Source: Streptomyces sp. MBT65 (GTDB taxonomy: Bacteria > Actinomycetota > Actinomycetes > Streptomycetales > Streptomycetaceae). From it: DNA of 56,693 nt. Within the stretch, counting starts at the first letter, position 1. Every line of letters begins with the position of its first letter. The notes beneath the pieces are model-generated. The model was not told the origin of the DNA. It did no database searches and saw nothing but the letters and a program-made list of their open reading frames with translations. The stretch is from assembly GCF_016612545.1 (NCBI RefSeq), contig NZ_JAENRY010000009.1, forward strand, positions 1 through 56,693. The letters are read 5' to 3'. The translations under genes were made by a program, and so were the position numbers. Below, piece after piece: positions 9,201-17,543 of the stretch.

Positions 9201-10395
9201 CGACCGCCTGCGTGAAGTACCCGATGAGCTTGTCCTCGTCGTACTTCGGGTCGAGTTGCCGGGTCTCCCGGATCGCGGCTCCATAGTCGTACGACGTGTA
9301 GTTCTGCGGCATGCCCAGCCAGCCCCAGTTGGTGCCGCCGTAGGTCATGTAGAAGCTCTGCGCGGTCGCGCCCACGGCGATGTTCTGCTTGTAGAACACG
9401 TTGGCGAACTGGTCGTTGATGAGCTGGGCGCACTTGTCGTAGCCCGGTCCGCCCCAGGGGTCGAAGGCGCCGCCCTGGAACTCCGGTGAGTACAGCGGTT
9501 TTCCGGCGGGGTGGTCGTAGCTGATGTCCGGGACGCCGTTCCACTTCGAGGGGTTGGAGCAGTCGAAGCCCTGGGGGTAGGAGTCCGGGCCGTCGACGTC
9601 CAATGCGCCGGTACCGGAGTTGAAGGTGCCGTTGTTGTTGCCGGTCAGCGGGACCGTGATGCCGTCGGCGCGGGCCTTGTCCTCCAGGTGCTGCATGTAG
9701 GAGCGGCCGGCGGTCGAGCCGTTGTAGTACTCGTTCTCGACCTGATAGGCGATCACCGACCCGGTGCCGTTGGTCAGTTGGTGGCGGGCGATGATCCGGT
9801 CGATCTGTGTCAGCCACTCGTCCGCGTACTTCAGGAACTGCGGGTCGTCGCTGCGGTTGTTACCGGCCTTGGTGGTCAGCCAGCCGGGCAGTCCGCCGCT
9901 GTCGACCTCCGCGTTGATGTACGGCGCCGGACGGGCGATGACGTAGAGGCCCGCCTCCTGCGCCATGTCGAGGAGCTTGTCGACGTCCCGCACCCCGGTG
10001 AAGTCGTACACGCCCGGCTTGGGCGAGTGGTAGCCCCAATCGAAGTACAGGGAGGTCGAGTTGAAGCCGGCGGCCTTCATCTTCTGGAAGATGTCGCGCC
10101 ACAGGTCCTGGCTCGGGAGCCGGAAGTAGTGGAACTCGCCCGACCACAGATAGGTGCGCTTGCCGTCGACGAGGAAGGAGTAGCCGTCGAGGGTCACGGT
10201 GTGGGGCTGCGGACTGACGGCCGGCGGCTGCGCACTGACTGCGGGCGGCCGCTCTCCGATGTCCTGCGCCGCCGCGGTGGCCGGCGCGGTCAGGCCCGCC
10301 GCCAGGGCGATGGTCGCGGCCGTCGCCAGGACCGCCCTCCACCACCGACGCCGACCGGATCTCGCACCCTCTGAACCGTTCCGACTACCCCGCAC
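6205..10395 (-). CDS. Secreted glycoside hydrolase family 35 beta-galactosidase, multidomain
   Basis: A 1396-residue protein. The GTG at 10395 follows GGAGG with 5-base spacing and leads into an arginine-rich signal peptide (RRRWWRAVLATAATIALAAG). A GH35 (alpha/beta)8 barrel spans about residues 60-380, with the acid/base Glu in YQVENEYY and the nucleophile Glu in LYSPEFQGGAFDPWGG. A carbohydrate-binding-like beta-sandwich follows, then beta-galactosidase domain 2, two jelly-roll modules (WYRGRF and WYRTDAKL), a NEW-type Ig domain and a C-terminal NPCBM domain ending WGMPTLTCD. It should release terminal beta-galactose from plant galactans outside the cell. It is larger than simple GH35 enzymes because of the extra binding modules. 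No transporter or regulator is attached. Confidence 0.93.
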   Translation of the reverse strand: MRGSRNGSEGARSGRRRWWRAVLATAATIALAAGLTAPATAAAQDIGERPPAVSAQPPAVSPQPHTVTLDGYSFLVDGKRTYLWSGEFHYFRLPSQDLWRDIFQKMKAAGFNSTSLYFDWGYHSPKPGVYDFTGVRDVDKLLDMAQEAGLYVIARPAPYINAEVDSGGLPGWLTTKAGNNRSDDPQFLKYADEWLTQIDRIIARHQLTNGTGSVIAYQVENEYYNGSTAGRSYMQHLEDKARADGITVPLTGNNNGTFNSGTGALDVDGPDSYPQGFDCSNPSKWNGVPDISYDHPAGKPLYSPEFQGGAFDPWGGPGYDKCAQLINDQFANVFYKQNIAVGATAQSFYMTYGGTNWGWLGMPQNYTSYDYGAAIRETRQLDPKYDEDKLIGYFTQAVAPLTKTEAIRATPPDDSAVVDTARMNPDTKTQFHVLRHGNSTSTAVDRTHISLDFNAQPSADTTYTWDDPDSALQYAGSWSHVANTSYTGGDYQHTESFSNKAGDSLTVPFDGTAIRWIGSKTNNHGYADVYLDGTKAATVDDSGSESHAVLFQKTGLTPGAHTLKIVVAGNHASGSTDNYVAVDAIDVPTAEAGAEPTYPVVPQQPGTAITLDGRDSHVIVANYRLGEAQLQYSTSEIMTDATIGDRDLAVLYGDEDSDGETVLRYATEPTVTANGGTVATTWDPATGDLRLNYTHKGLIRITVNGDGNRPLLLLVGDKDTAKTFWRQDTASGPVLVRGTHLLRTATSLHGGRTLALTGDNADDKNIEVFTSAAQVTWNGRALGAPAVNRASIAGKIAVAAPIHLPTLTSWKHAEESPEAAPGFDDTGWQVADKATTNSVSGVNSLPVLYADDYGFHTGNTWYRGRFRAGGKETGIHLVSDSGGGAQAFSVWLNGTFLGSSTTGSGDFTFPAGSVKSTGDNVLSVLTVNMGHEEDYNSTNGNKTARGLTSASLVGAPLTSVTWRLQGVRGGEDLQDTVRGPLSTGGLYGERAGWSLPGYPDSGWNRVSLPTTDTTPGVSWYRTDAKLDLPHGQDTSLGLTFTDDPSRKYRATIFVNGWQVGNYVNYLGPQHTFPVPNGILNPDGHNSIAIAVWNLDGSTGGLGKVSLTDYGSYASSLRVAQNDSPRYDARTYAMPKRPGADVTLDAPDTAQPGQAFTARATVRVPKDRPAASGLTAALSAPDGWRVSATSPTSVERLRPGGSATFTWKVAPPTGTLPSASALSTTVRYRQNGRQATGGDERIVRGIPPAPPAGTSDVSALSFLSSTNGWGPVERDTSVGEQAAGDGRPITIAGVGYTKGLGTNSVSDVELYLAGQCSRLTADVGVDDETGGAGTVTFSVIADGKTLVTTPTIHGKQAAVPIDVDVSGAQVIDLKVGDAGDGNGNDHGDWGMPTLTCD

Positions 10396-10556
10396 GGCGG
10401 CCTCCAGACCGACTGGGCGAACAGCATCAAACAGACTCAGGCAAAGTCGAACAGTAAAGGTGTGCAGGGCGCACCACAATGGGGCGGGAGAAGACAATTG
10501 AGAGACCGGTCCTCACGCGCGCACCGGCCGACGTACCGCGATCGCGTCCCACACGA

Positions 10557-10603
10557 AACCGGCCGCCCACCCACGGGGACGAACCGTGGATGGGCGACCG
10601 GTT
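10557..10603 (-). terminator. Long hairpin terminator after lipoprotein gene
   Basis: Two 20-base arms (10557-10576 and 10584-10603) pair at 18 of 20 positions around a 7-base loop, starting about 18 bases past the stop of the minus-strand lipoprotein gene. It also insulates the GH35 gene, which starts at 10395 on the same strand. Confidence 0.75.
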
Positions 10604-10620
10604 CCTGTGGGCGTCAGCCG

Positions 10621-11946
10621 TCAGCCGGTCGGTGTGGTGTCCAAGGGCGTCGGCGACAAGGTGTCGGTTCCGGTGCCCGGACACTCGGACAGTGACAGAC
10701 CGTCGGGCCCGCCGGTGAGCGCCGTGGCCGTGACCCAGCCGGTGCCGCCCGCGTTGAGGAGCAACTCGACCCACAGGTCACTCGCGTAGCCGTGGGCCTG
10801 CACCGACCCGCCGTGCGTCACGCACACCGCCCGGTACTGGGCTCCCGGCTCGATGTGGCTGGCCTGTTCACCGGTCGTGCCGGGGGCCGTGCGTACGGGC
10901 GCGTACGCGGCAGCCTCCACCAGGGCAGTTCCTGGCACAACCGTCTCGGAAGGCTCCCCGGAGGGTTCGTCAGTACTGCTCGACGAAGGCGAGGGCGAAG
11001 TCGAGGACGAGGCCGAAGGCGAGGGTGCCGTCGCCGCGACATACACCGTGACCGGCGACCGTCGGCTCACCGTCACATGGTCCCCCGGCCCCGGTGCGCC
11101 CTCGTCCACCGGAGGCAACCGCACCGGGTCGGCCGAGCCCTCGGTCGGGATCACGACCCGTGCGACGGTGCCCTCCGTCACCCCGTCGGCCGGCTCCGCC
11201 GCGTACTGGACCTGAAGGCAGTCGGCCGTCAACTCCGCGACTGTGTCGGCGACTTCGGCTCCTGCCGAAACCTCGGGGAGCGTGATGCCGATGGCGTCGG
11301 TCCCCGCACAGGAGGACGCCGTACCGGAGGGCACGGGCGAGTCCTGGTCCTCGGTGTCGGCTATCTGCACCTCGGTCACGCTGCCGGGCTTCGTGTGCGT
11401 GGCATCGACGACGATCGTGCCGCTCTTCGCCAGGGCGAGCGGCTGTCCGTTCAGTGCGGGCTGGACGCTACGACCCTCCGCCGCGATCTTGTACAGGGAG
11501 TAGACCGAACTCACGCTCCCTTCTGCGTAGTTGACCGACCGCGCACCCGCCTCCGTGTAGTTGACCGACCGCGCACCCCCTTCCGCATAGTTCGTGTAAT
11601 CCGTATATTCCGCGTACGCGGCGTGGACCGGCCCCGTGGTCCGGTCCACGAACGCGCTCTGATCGGCTGCCGCGCCCCCCACCAGATGCCGGATGGCCGC
11701 CACGAGATACGGCTTGGGGTTGCCCAGCTCCTGCTGGAATCCCGACACCGAGACCTCGCCCAGCGGCGTGACGATCGACGCGTCCGCGCTGACGCTGATG
11801 CGCCCCGACGAGTCGATCGTGAAGGTCACCGGCAGGAAGTTGGGTTTGAAGGAACCCGACAGCCCGTCAGCCGGCTTCTTGCAACCGGTGACCACCAGCG
11901 CCGCGAGCAGTACCGGCGCGAGCAGCCTCACCATGGAACCCCGCAT
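10621..11946 (-). CDS. Lipoprotein with tyrosine-rich repeats and SH3b-like C-terminus
   Basis: A 441-residue protein starting at the ATG at 11946 after a GGGGGGAA ribosome site. The N-terminus MRGSMVRLLAPVLLAALVVT leads into a lipobox ending at Cys22, so it should be a membrane-anchored lipoprotein. Residues around 120-160 form a Tyr/Asn/Glu/Ala-rich stretch with a duplicated GARSVNY unit. A Ser/Pro-rich linker follows, then a C-terminal region (VRTAPG...GWVTATAL) resembling a bacterial SH3 domain of the kind that binds peptidoglycan or peptides. No enzyme motif. Monocistronic, with a strong terminator. Function unknown. Confidence 0.75.
   Translation of the reverse strand: MRGSMVRLLAPVLLAALVVTGCKKPADGLSGSFKPNFLPVTFTIDSSGRISVSADASIVTPLGEVSVSGFQQELGNPKPYLVAAIRHLVGGAAADQSAFVDRTTGPVHAAYAEYTDYTNYAEGGARSVNYTEAGARSVNYAEGSVSSVYSLYKIAAEGRSVQPALNGQPLALAKSGTIVVDATHTKPGSVTEVQIADTEDQDSPVPSGTASSCAGTDAIGITLPEVSAGAEVADTVAELTADCLQVQYAAEPADGVTEGTVARVVIPTEGSADPVRLPPVDEGAPGPGDHVTVSRRSPVTVYVAATAPSPSASSSTSPSPSSSSTDEPSGEPSETVVPGTALVEAAAYAPVRTAPGTTGEQASHIEPGAQYRAVCVTHGGSVQAHGYASDLWVELLLNAGGTGWVTATALTGGPDGLSLSECPGTGTDTLSPTPLDTTPTG
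11527..11578 (-). repeat. 30-bp-period direct repeat within lipoprotein gene
   Basis: Two identical 22-base copies (11527-11548 and 11557-11578) spaced 30 bases apart encode the duplicated GARSVNY segments. A partial third unit follows (tagtt at 11588). The 30-base period keeps the reading frame. Confidence 0.85.
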
Positions 11947-12146
11947 ACGTTCCCCCCGAAAACGAATCCCGATCCACGGGTCGTACGCCGGGCCTTTCAC
12001 TCCCGGTCACGCCCGCGCCCATGGGCTGTCCGACCAGTCTGAGTTCGCGGCCGGTCCGGGTCTTCGGGGCAGCCACCCGTCTCGGGACCGGTGTTCTCAG
12101 TGCTGGCCCTGATGCCCTAGGTCAGGGGATCCGTCAGCATGAGGTC

Positions 12147-12509
12147 ATGGGTCGCAGCGTGCTTGTCGTGGACGACGATCCCGCCTACCGGGCCGCCGTA
12201 CGGGCCTTGTTGGAGGCCGACGGTGAATACGCCGTCTCGGAGGCCGTCTCGGCCTCGGCCGCGGTCGCGAGGATCGCCGGGGGGAATCGCCCCGACCTCG
12301 TGCTGCTGGACCTGGGGCTCCCGGGCGAGGACGTGTTCGCCGCCGCCCGGGAGCTCGACGCGCTCGCGGCGGGCGTGGTGATCGTGCTGTGTTCGGTGCG
12401 GGAGGCCGACGAGTTCGGCGGGCGGATCGCCTGCTCTCCGGCGGCCGGTTTCCTGCCGAAGGCGCGACTGTCGGCCGCCGCGCTGTCCCGTTTCGCGGCG
12501 GAGTCCTGA
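12147..12509 (+). CDS. Stand-alone response-regulator receiver domain protein
   Basis: A 120-residue protein that is only a CheY-like receiver. It has the acidic pocket in VLVVDDDP, the phospho-acceptor Asp in LVLLDLGLPG and the conserved Lys in FLPKA; no output domain follows. The start at 12147 is the first Met directly before the domain, but GAGG is only two bases away, so the start may differ. It converges on the LuxR-type regulator (14-base gap). Such single-domain receivers can titrate phosphate from a kinase or act by protein contact; a link with the adjacent kinases is inference. Confidence 0.8.
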   Translation: MGRSVLVVDDDPAYRAAVRALLEADGEYAVSEAVSASAAVARIAGGNRPDLVLLDLGLPGEDVFAAARELDALAAGVVIVLCSVREADEFGGRIACSPAAGFLPKARLSAAALSRFAAES

Positions 12510-12523
12510 GGCGGCCGCGATGG

Positions 12524-13246
12524 TCAGTCGGAACGGTCGGACTGCAAGTAGGTGAGGACGGCGAGGACGCGCCGGTGGTACTCGCCCTCGCTCTCGTCGG
12601 GGAGTCCGAGCCGCCTGAAGACGCCGCCGACATGGGTCTCAACTGTCTTGACGCTGACCACCAGTTGGCTCGCGATGGCCGGGTTGGTCAGTCCCTGGGC
12701 CATGAGTTTCAGCACCTCCAGTTCCCGTGCGCTGAGCCTCGCCAGACCCTCGTGCCGGTGACGGCCGTTGAAGAGGAGGCCCAGCACCTCCTGGTCGAAC
12801 TCGCACTCCCCCTGGGCGATGCGGCGCACCGTGTCCAGGAAGTGCTCGTCGGCCACCCGCTCCTTGAGGAGATAGCCCACGCCCCTGACTCCAGAGCCCG
12901 TCAGTTCGCTGAGATGGGTGACCTGGACGCTCTGGGAGAGCAGGAGAATCCCCACACCGGGATGGGACTGCCGGATGTCCACCGCGGCCCGCAGGCCTTC
13001 CAGCCGTTTCGTGGGCGGCATCCTGATGTCGATCACCGCGAGGTCGGGGTCGGTACGGGCGACCGCGGCGCGCAGCGCGTCGGCGTCGCCGACCTGGGCG
13101 GTGATCCGGTGCCCTCGGCTCTCCAGCAGCGCGGCGAGCGCGGACCGGAACAGCCGCTCGTCGTCGGCGAGCACGATACGCAGAGGGCGTGTCCTGGGTG
13201 TATCTCCCTTCGACGTCCATTCCGGCGGCGGTCCCGAAGCCGTCAT
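12524..13246 (-). CDS. NarL/LuxR-family response regulator
   Basis: A 240-residue regulator. The N-terminal receiver has LADDE, the phospho-acceptor Asp in LAVIDIRMPP and Lys in YLLKERV. The C-terminal LuxR-type helix-turn-helix (LSARELEVLKLMAQGLTNPA through VKTVETHVGGVFRRLGL) binds DNA. It overlaps the kinase gene by ATGA at 13243-13246, so the pair is translationally coupled. A glutamate-rich loop (DESEGEYHRR) precedes the last helix. The target genes are unknown. Confidence 0.92.
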   Translation of the reverse strand: MTASGPPPEWTSKGDTPRTRPLRIVLADDERLFRSALAALLESRGHRITAQVGDADALRAAVARTDPDLAVIDIRMPPTKRLEGLRAAVDIRQSHPGVGILLLSQSVQVTHLSELTGSGVRGVGYLLKERVADEHFLDTVRRIAQGECEFDQEVLGLLFNGRHRHEGLARLSARELEVLKLMAQGLTNPAIASQLVVSVKTVETHVGGVFRRLGLPDESEGEYHRRVLAVLTYLQSDRSD

Positions 13247-15153
13247 CCTCGTCCGTCCTCCCCCTCGGCCGGAGCCGTCCGCCCGGAGCGCGCGTCCTCG
13301 ACACCTGTCGGCCCGGGGCGTCCGGTCACCAACTCGGCGGTCACGACCGTCCCTTGACCCGGCGCGCTGGTGACGGTCATCTCGCCGTCGAACACCGCGA
13401 CCCGGTCGCGAAGACCGAGCAGCCCGGTGCCGGCGTCCGGGTCGGCGCCGCCGACGCCGTCGTCGGTGACCGTGAGACGCAGCACGCCGTCCTCGTGCCG
13501 GACCTCGATGTCGATGCTCGTCGCGTGGGCGTGCTTCAGGGTGTTGGTGACCGCTTCCGCCGCCACGAAGTACGCGGTGGCCGCGAGGGGCCGCGGCAGC
13601 TCGGGCACCGCCGTCGCGCTGACCCGGACCGGGCAGGGGGACCGGGCGGCGATCATCTCCAGGGCCGCCACCAGTCCCGTCTCGCTGAGGACCGCCGGGT
13701 GGATTCCGTGCGCGAGGTCGCGCAGTTGGTCCATGCCCTCGCCCATCAACTCGCCGATACGGTCGAGCAGTTCGGCCAGGTCATCCAGTTCGGACGATTC
13801 GGACACCCGCCGGTTCGCCAACTGTTGCCGGGCCAGCCGCAGCGTCACCAGCGCGGTGACGAACCTCGACTGCGCTCCGTCGTGCAGGTCGTGCTCGATC
13901 CGCCGCCGCTGCTCGTCGCCCGCCTCGACGATACGGGCGCGGGAGGCACGGACCTCGGCCAACTGCGCCCGCACCTCGGCGGCGAGCCGTTGGTTGTCCA
14001 GTTCCAGGGCCACCGCGGACACGACCGCCTCCAGCACATAGCGGTCCTCGCGCAGCGCCGGGTCGTGGAGCAGGACACCGACCCGTCGGCCGTTCCGTTC
14101 CAGTGGGCTGACCTGCTGTCCAGGTGCGGCGCTGAGCGTACGGCCCTGGCTGTCGACGTATCCGGCCGCGTCGGGGGCGGGGAATCCGACCTGTACGGAG
14201 CTGTCGCCGAGGGCTCTCGCGAGCGCGTCCCGCAGTTGTTCCTTCGAGGCGAGCGGCATCCGGCGGAGCAGATCGGCCACGGCGGTCCGGCCCATCCGGA
14301 CGCGCCACACCCCGGCCAGGAACGCCAACGGCAGCAGAAGTACGGCCACATGCGCGATGTTGATGAGAGGGGTGTGCGTCCATGAGGGCCCGGTCCCGAG
14401 CATCCCGTCCAGCGCGGAGGCGAGACCGCCCATCAGGCCCACGGCGAAGAGCGGGGTGAGCACGCGCCGGGCCGGACGTGTGGCGGTCGTCCAGCGGACC
14501 AGAAGTACGGCGACCACGGCTCCGCTCATGACGAACTGGACCACGTCGGTCAACTGGCGCAGCCAGTCCACGGGGTGCACCAGCAGCAGGTTCTCCACGA
14601 CCGAGGTGGAGAACAGGACGCTCACCGGCATCAGCCCGAAGGCTGTCAGATATCCGGCACCGGCCAGCACCCGATCGGTCCGCGACCTCAAGAGGCCGTC
14701 CGGGAACATCAGCAACAGCGGTATGAGGAACCCACTGGACGCCGAACGGACAAGCAGCCCCACGGTGTGCACGACCGGATCGAGGCTGATCTGCAGGTCC
14801 TCCGCGAACCAGCCGATCCCGACCAACAGCATCATCAGCCCGACACGATTGGCGGGCCGACGCAGGCGCGCCAGCAGTCCGGCGCCCAGATACAGGCCGC
14901 CGACAGCTCCCGAGAACAGGATCGTGGTCGTGGTGGTGTACCGGCCCGGTGCGGTCACGATCAGTACGTACGTCCCGAACACCGCGCCGGACAGGGCCAG
15001 GGCGACAGCCTTGCCCCGAACCGACAGCCGCCGCCGTAAGGGTGCGGCCCACCACCCTGGCCGGGGCGAGCCGGCGGAGGCCGCCACAACAGGCCCCGCG
15101 CCCGACGACGGCACACCTGCGGCACCGGACAAATGAGCCGCCCCCTCCCCCAC
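13243..15153 (-). CDS. Membrane sensor histidine kinase, HisKA_3/NarL type
   Basis: A 636-residue kinase. The GTG at 15153 is used because the frame opens there, although no good ribosome site is visible and a later GTG (15114) is possible. The N-terminal half has about 8-9 hydrophobic segments. A GAF-like region (VGFPAPDAAG... to LELDNQRLA) follows, then the HisKA_3 phospho-acceptor His in EHDLHDGAQ and an HATPase_c domain with N (AEAVTNTLKHA), G1 (DDGVGG) and G2 (GTGLLGLRDR) boxes. It is the cognate kinase of the overlapping LuxR-type regulator. The signal is unknown. Confidence 0.9.
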   Translation of the reverse strand: MGEGAAHLSGAAGVPSSGAGPVVAASAGSPRPGWWAAPLRRRLSVRGKAVALALSGAVFGTYVLIVTAPGRYTTTTTILFSGAVGGLYLGAGLLARLRRPANRVGLMMLLVGIGWFAEDLQISLDPVVHTVGLLVRSASSGFLIPLLLMFPDGLLRSRTDRVLAGAGYLTAFGLMPVSVLFSTSVVENLLLVHPVDWLRQLTDVVQFVMSGAVVAVLLVRWTTATRPARRVLTPLFAVGLMGGLASALDGMLGTGPSWTHTPLINIAHVAVLLLPLAFLAGVWRVRMGRTAVADLLRRMPLASKEQLRDALARALGDSSVQVGFPAPDAAGYVDSQGRTLSAAPGQQVSPLERNGRRVGVLLHDPALREDRYVLEAVVSAVALELDNQRLAAEVRAQLAEVRASRARIVEAGDEQRRRIEHDLHDGAQSRFVTALVTLRLARQQLANRRVSESSELDDLAELLDRIGELMGEGMDQLRDLAHGIHPAVLSETGLVAALEMIAARSPCPVRVSATAVPELPRPLAATAYFVAAEAVTNTLKHAHATSIDIEVRHEDGVLRLTVTDDGVGGADPDAGTGLLGLRDRVAVFDGEMTVTSAPGQGTVVTAELVTGRPGPTGVEDARSGRTAPAEGEDGRG

Positions 15154-15295
15154 CGACGCGGCTACTCAGCGTAGCGCCGAAGCGACGGTCCAGCGGCGGA
15201 ATCCGTGTATTCCGGTAACTCCGTCCACAGTCGGGCGAGTTGCGTCGACCACCCACCGGCGTGGCCTTCCAGGCAGGCAGGTACTGCGCGGCAGT

Positions 15296-15940
15296 TCAGC
15301 CTTCCAAGTACGCGAGCACTGCCAGAATCCGGCGATGGTCGTCCTCGGACGGTTCGAGGCCGAGCTTGGTGAAGATGTTGTAGCTGTGTTTGCTGACGGT
15401 CTTCTCGCTGACGTACATCCGGGCGGCGATGGCGGCGTTGGTGCGGCCCTGGGCCATGAGCGAGAGGACCTCGTGCTCGCGCGGGGTCAGTTCCAGCAGG
15501 CGGGGGTCCGTCGAGCGGTGGGTGAGGAGGGCGGCGACCACGTCGGGGTCCATGACCGTACTGCCGGCGGCGACCTGGCGGACGTTGGCGACGAACTGGT
15601 CGACCGCCATGACCCGGTCCTTCAGCAGATAGCCCACCGCTCCGGCGCGGTCCGACATCAACTCCCTTGCGTAGAGCTGCTCGACGTACTGCGAGAGCAC
15701 CACGACGGGCAGGGCGGGGATCAGCTTGCGTGCGTCGATCGCCGCCCGCAGCCCCTCGTCGGTGAAGGCCGGGGGCAGCCGTACGTCGACGACCGCGACG
15801 TCGGGCCGGTGGGTCGTCAACGCCCGTATCAGGGAAGGGCCGTTGTCGACCGCGTCGGCGACCTCGAAGCCGTTGGCCCGGAAGATCCTGATCAGGCCGT
15901 CGCGGAGCAGGGCGAGGTCTTCGGCTATGACGATGCGCAC
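15296..15940 (-). CDS. NarL/LuxR-family response regulator (second pair)
   Basis: A 214-residue regulator. The frame is open much further upstream, but GTG at 15940 ([15 protein letters not shown]) begins the receiver and has AAGGA upstream. The receiver shows AED, the phospho-acceptor Asp in [10 protein letters not shown] and Lys in YLLKDRV. The C-terminal LuxR helix-turn-helix spans [20 protein letters not shown] to [18 protein letters not shown]. It overlaps the end of its kinase gene by 16 bases. The nearest divergent genes, a lipoprotein hydrolase and an MmpL transporter, are plausible targets but this is inference. Confidence 0.92.
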   Translation of the reverse strand: MRIVIAEDLALLRDGLIRIFRANGFEVADAVDNGPSLIRALTTHRPDVAVVDVRLPPAFTDEGLRAAIDARKLIPALPVVVLSQYVEQLYARELMSDRAGAVGYLLKDRVMAVDQFVANVRQVAAGSTVMDPDVVAALLTHRSTDPRLLELTPREHEVLSLMAQGRTNAAIAARMYVSEKTVSKHSYNIFTKLGLEPSEDDHRRILAVLAYLEG

Positions 15941-17262
15941 GGCAGCGACATCCTTATCTCGGTGGGTCCGCCGGGCGGACTGTCGGCGGTCAGGGTGCCG
16001 TCGAAGGCCGACAGACGGCGGGCGACACCCCGTAGACCGGTACCGGCGTCGAGAGCGGCGCCGCCGCGGCCGTCGTCGTACACCCGCATGGTCAGCAGCC
16101 CCGCCGTCGTACCGGGGCGGGGCGTGAACTCCACGCCGATCTCGATGTGGTGGGCCCGGGCGTGCTTGATGGCGTTCGTCAGCGCCTCGGCCACGGCGAA
16201 GTAGGCCGCCGACTCGACCGGCGCGGGCAGCCGTCCGGGCAGGCTGGTGACCACCGTCGTCGGTATCGGGTTGGCCAGCGCCAGGGATTTCAGGGCGCCG
16301 TCGAGGCCGCGGTCCGCGAGCACCGGCGGATGGATGCCGCGTACCAGGTCCCGTAGTTCGGCCAGGGCGCCGGCGGTCGACGCGCGGGCCTCGGCCAGCA
16401 ACTCCGCGACGGCCTGCGGATCTTGGGGCAGGAGCTGTTCGGCCAGGCCCAGGCTCATGCCCAGCGACACCAGTCGGGCCTGCGCGCCGTCGTGCAGGTC
16501 CCGTTCGATCCGGCGCAGTTCGCCCGCCTGGGTGTCTAGGGTCTCGGCCCGCGAGGCGGCCAACTGTGCCACACGGGCCCGTAGTTGGGCCTGCGCGGTG
16601 GGCGCCAGCAGGGTACGGATCACCAGCGCGTTGAGGTTCGCCAGCCGTACGGCCGTGGTGTACCAGAGCAGAAGGAACACCGGTCCGAGCGGCACCACGG
16701 CGAACGACTCCTGGACGCTGTGCAGCCGGAAGCCGTTGCCCAGCGGTGTGCGGAACACCGTAGGCGGGGTCAGCGCGATCAGCAGTGGATAGCTCAGGTA
16801 GACGACACCGCAGACGAAGAACAGGAACGACAGCCCGTAGGTGAACCACCCGGTGATCGAGTTGACCGCCAGCCAGGCCCAGTCCCGCCAGGTCGCCGGG
16901 TCGCGGGCGATCGCCCACAGCCGCGTCGGCCAACTGCCTTCGGGTGTCGGCACGTAGGGCCGCGCCACCGGTTCACCGAGTCGGTCGGCGGCCCATCGGC
17001 GGTGCAGGTCCGCGAACCAGCGCACCAGGACGGTCGAGAGCAGAGTCAGCGGGACACCGACCCAGAACACGACGACCGTCAGGGAGGTGGTCCACACGGT
17101 GAGCAGGGTGAAACCCAGGACCGAGCCGAGCAGCAGCACGAACGACCAGCCCAGCAGGCTCACCCGTAGGGCGACAGCGGCCCGTCGGCCGACGCCGGGC
17201 GTGGGACGTTCCCCCAACTGCCCCGCGCTGAGCGGGACTTGATGCTCGCCGGTACGGGTCAT
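15925..17262 (-). CDS. Sensor histidine kinase with putative-sensor domain (second pair)
   Basis: A 445-residue kinase. The frame runs on upstream, but the ATG at 17262 has GGAG four bases before it and starts a normal-length kinase. The N-terminal part contains two pairs of transmembrane helices (about residues 35-80 and 130-200) in the arrangement of the actinobacterial putative-sensor domain. The HisKA_3 box is [13 protein letters not shown] and the HATPase_c domain has [16 protein letters not shown] and [10 protein letters not shown]. It is upstream of and coupled to the response regulator 15296-15940. The signal is unknown, though kinases of this type often sense cell-envelope stress. 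Confidence 0.92.
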   Translation of the reverse strand: MTRTGEHQVPLSAGQLGERPTPGVGRRAAVALRVSLLGWSFVLLLGSVLGFTLLTVWTTSLTVVVFWVGVPLTLLSTVLVRWFADLHRRWAADRLGEPVARPYVPTPEGSWPTRLWAIARDPATWRDWAWLAVNSITGWFTYGLSFLFFVCGVVYLSYPLLIALTPPTVFRTPLGNGFRLHSVQESFAVVPLGPVFLLLWYTTAVRLANLNALVIRTLLAPTAQAQLRARVAQLAASRAETLDTQAGELRRIERDLHDGAQARLVSLGMSLGLAEQLLPQDPQAVAELLAEARASTAGALAELRDLVRGIHPPVLADRGLDGALKSLALANPIPTTVVTSLPGRLPAPVESAAYFAVAEALTNAIKHARAHHIEIGVEFTPRPGTTAGLLTMRVYDDGRGGAALDAGTGLRGVARRLSAFDGTLTADSPPGGPTEIRMSLPCASS

Positions 17263-17543
17263 CACGCTCCATCGTCGTGCGTCGGTAGCGCGTAGAACGG
17301 CCGACCGACGGGAAGTCGCCGTGACGGGACGGCAGTTCATCACGCGCCGGAAGATGATGATGACCCGCCGACTCCGGTCCGCGCACTGGGGATACCTCCA
17401 CCATCGCCGGGGCCCAGCATCAGTGTTCTTCGTCCGCGTCGCCGGAAGCCTGGAGCCGTCGGAAGGCGATGGTGCGGCAGCCCCCAGGGATCCTCTCCTC
17501 GGCCGTCCCGGCAAACCGTGCCCCGTATCGAGGAGGACATCTC
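17263..17543. promoter_or_regulatory. Divergent promoter region
   Basis: These 281 bases separate the start of the sensor kinase operon (minus) from the lipoprotein hydrolase gene (plus), so both promoters must lie here. A strong AGGAGG site precedes 17544. No confident -10/-35 pair was identified by eye. Confidence 0.45.

Noticed and set aside
15941..16933. Upstream extension of the second response regulator frame
   Set aside because: The extension lies inside the kinase gene in another frame and is arginine/proline-rich; the receiver domain starts exactly at the GTG at 15940.
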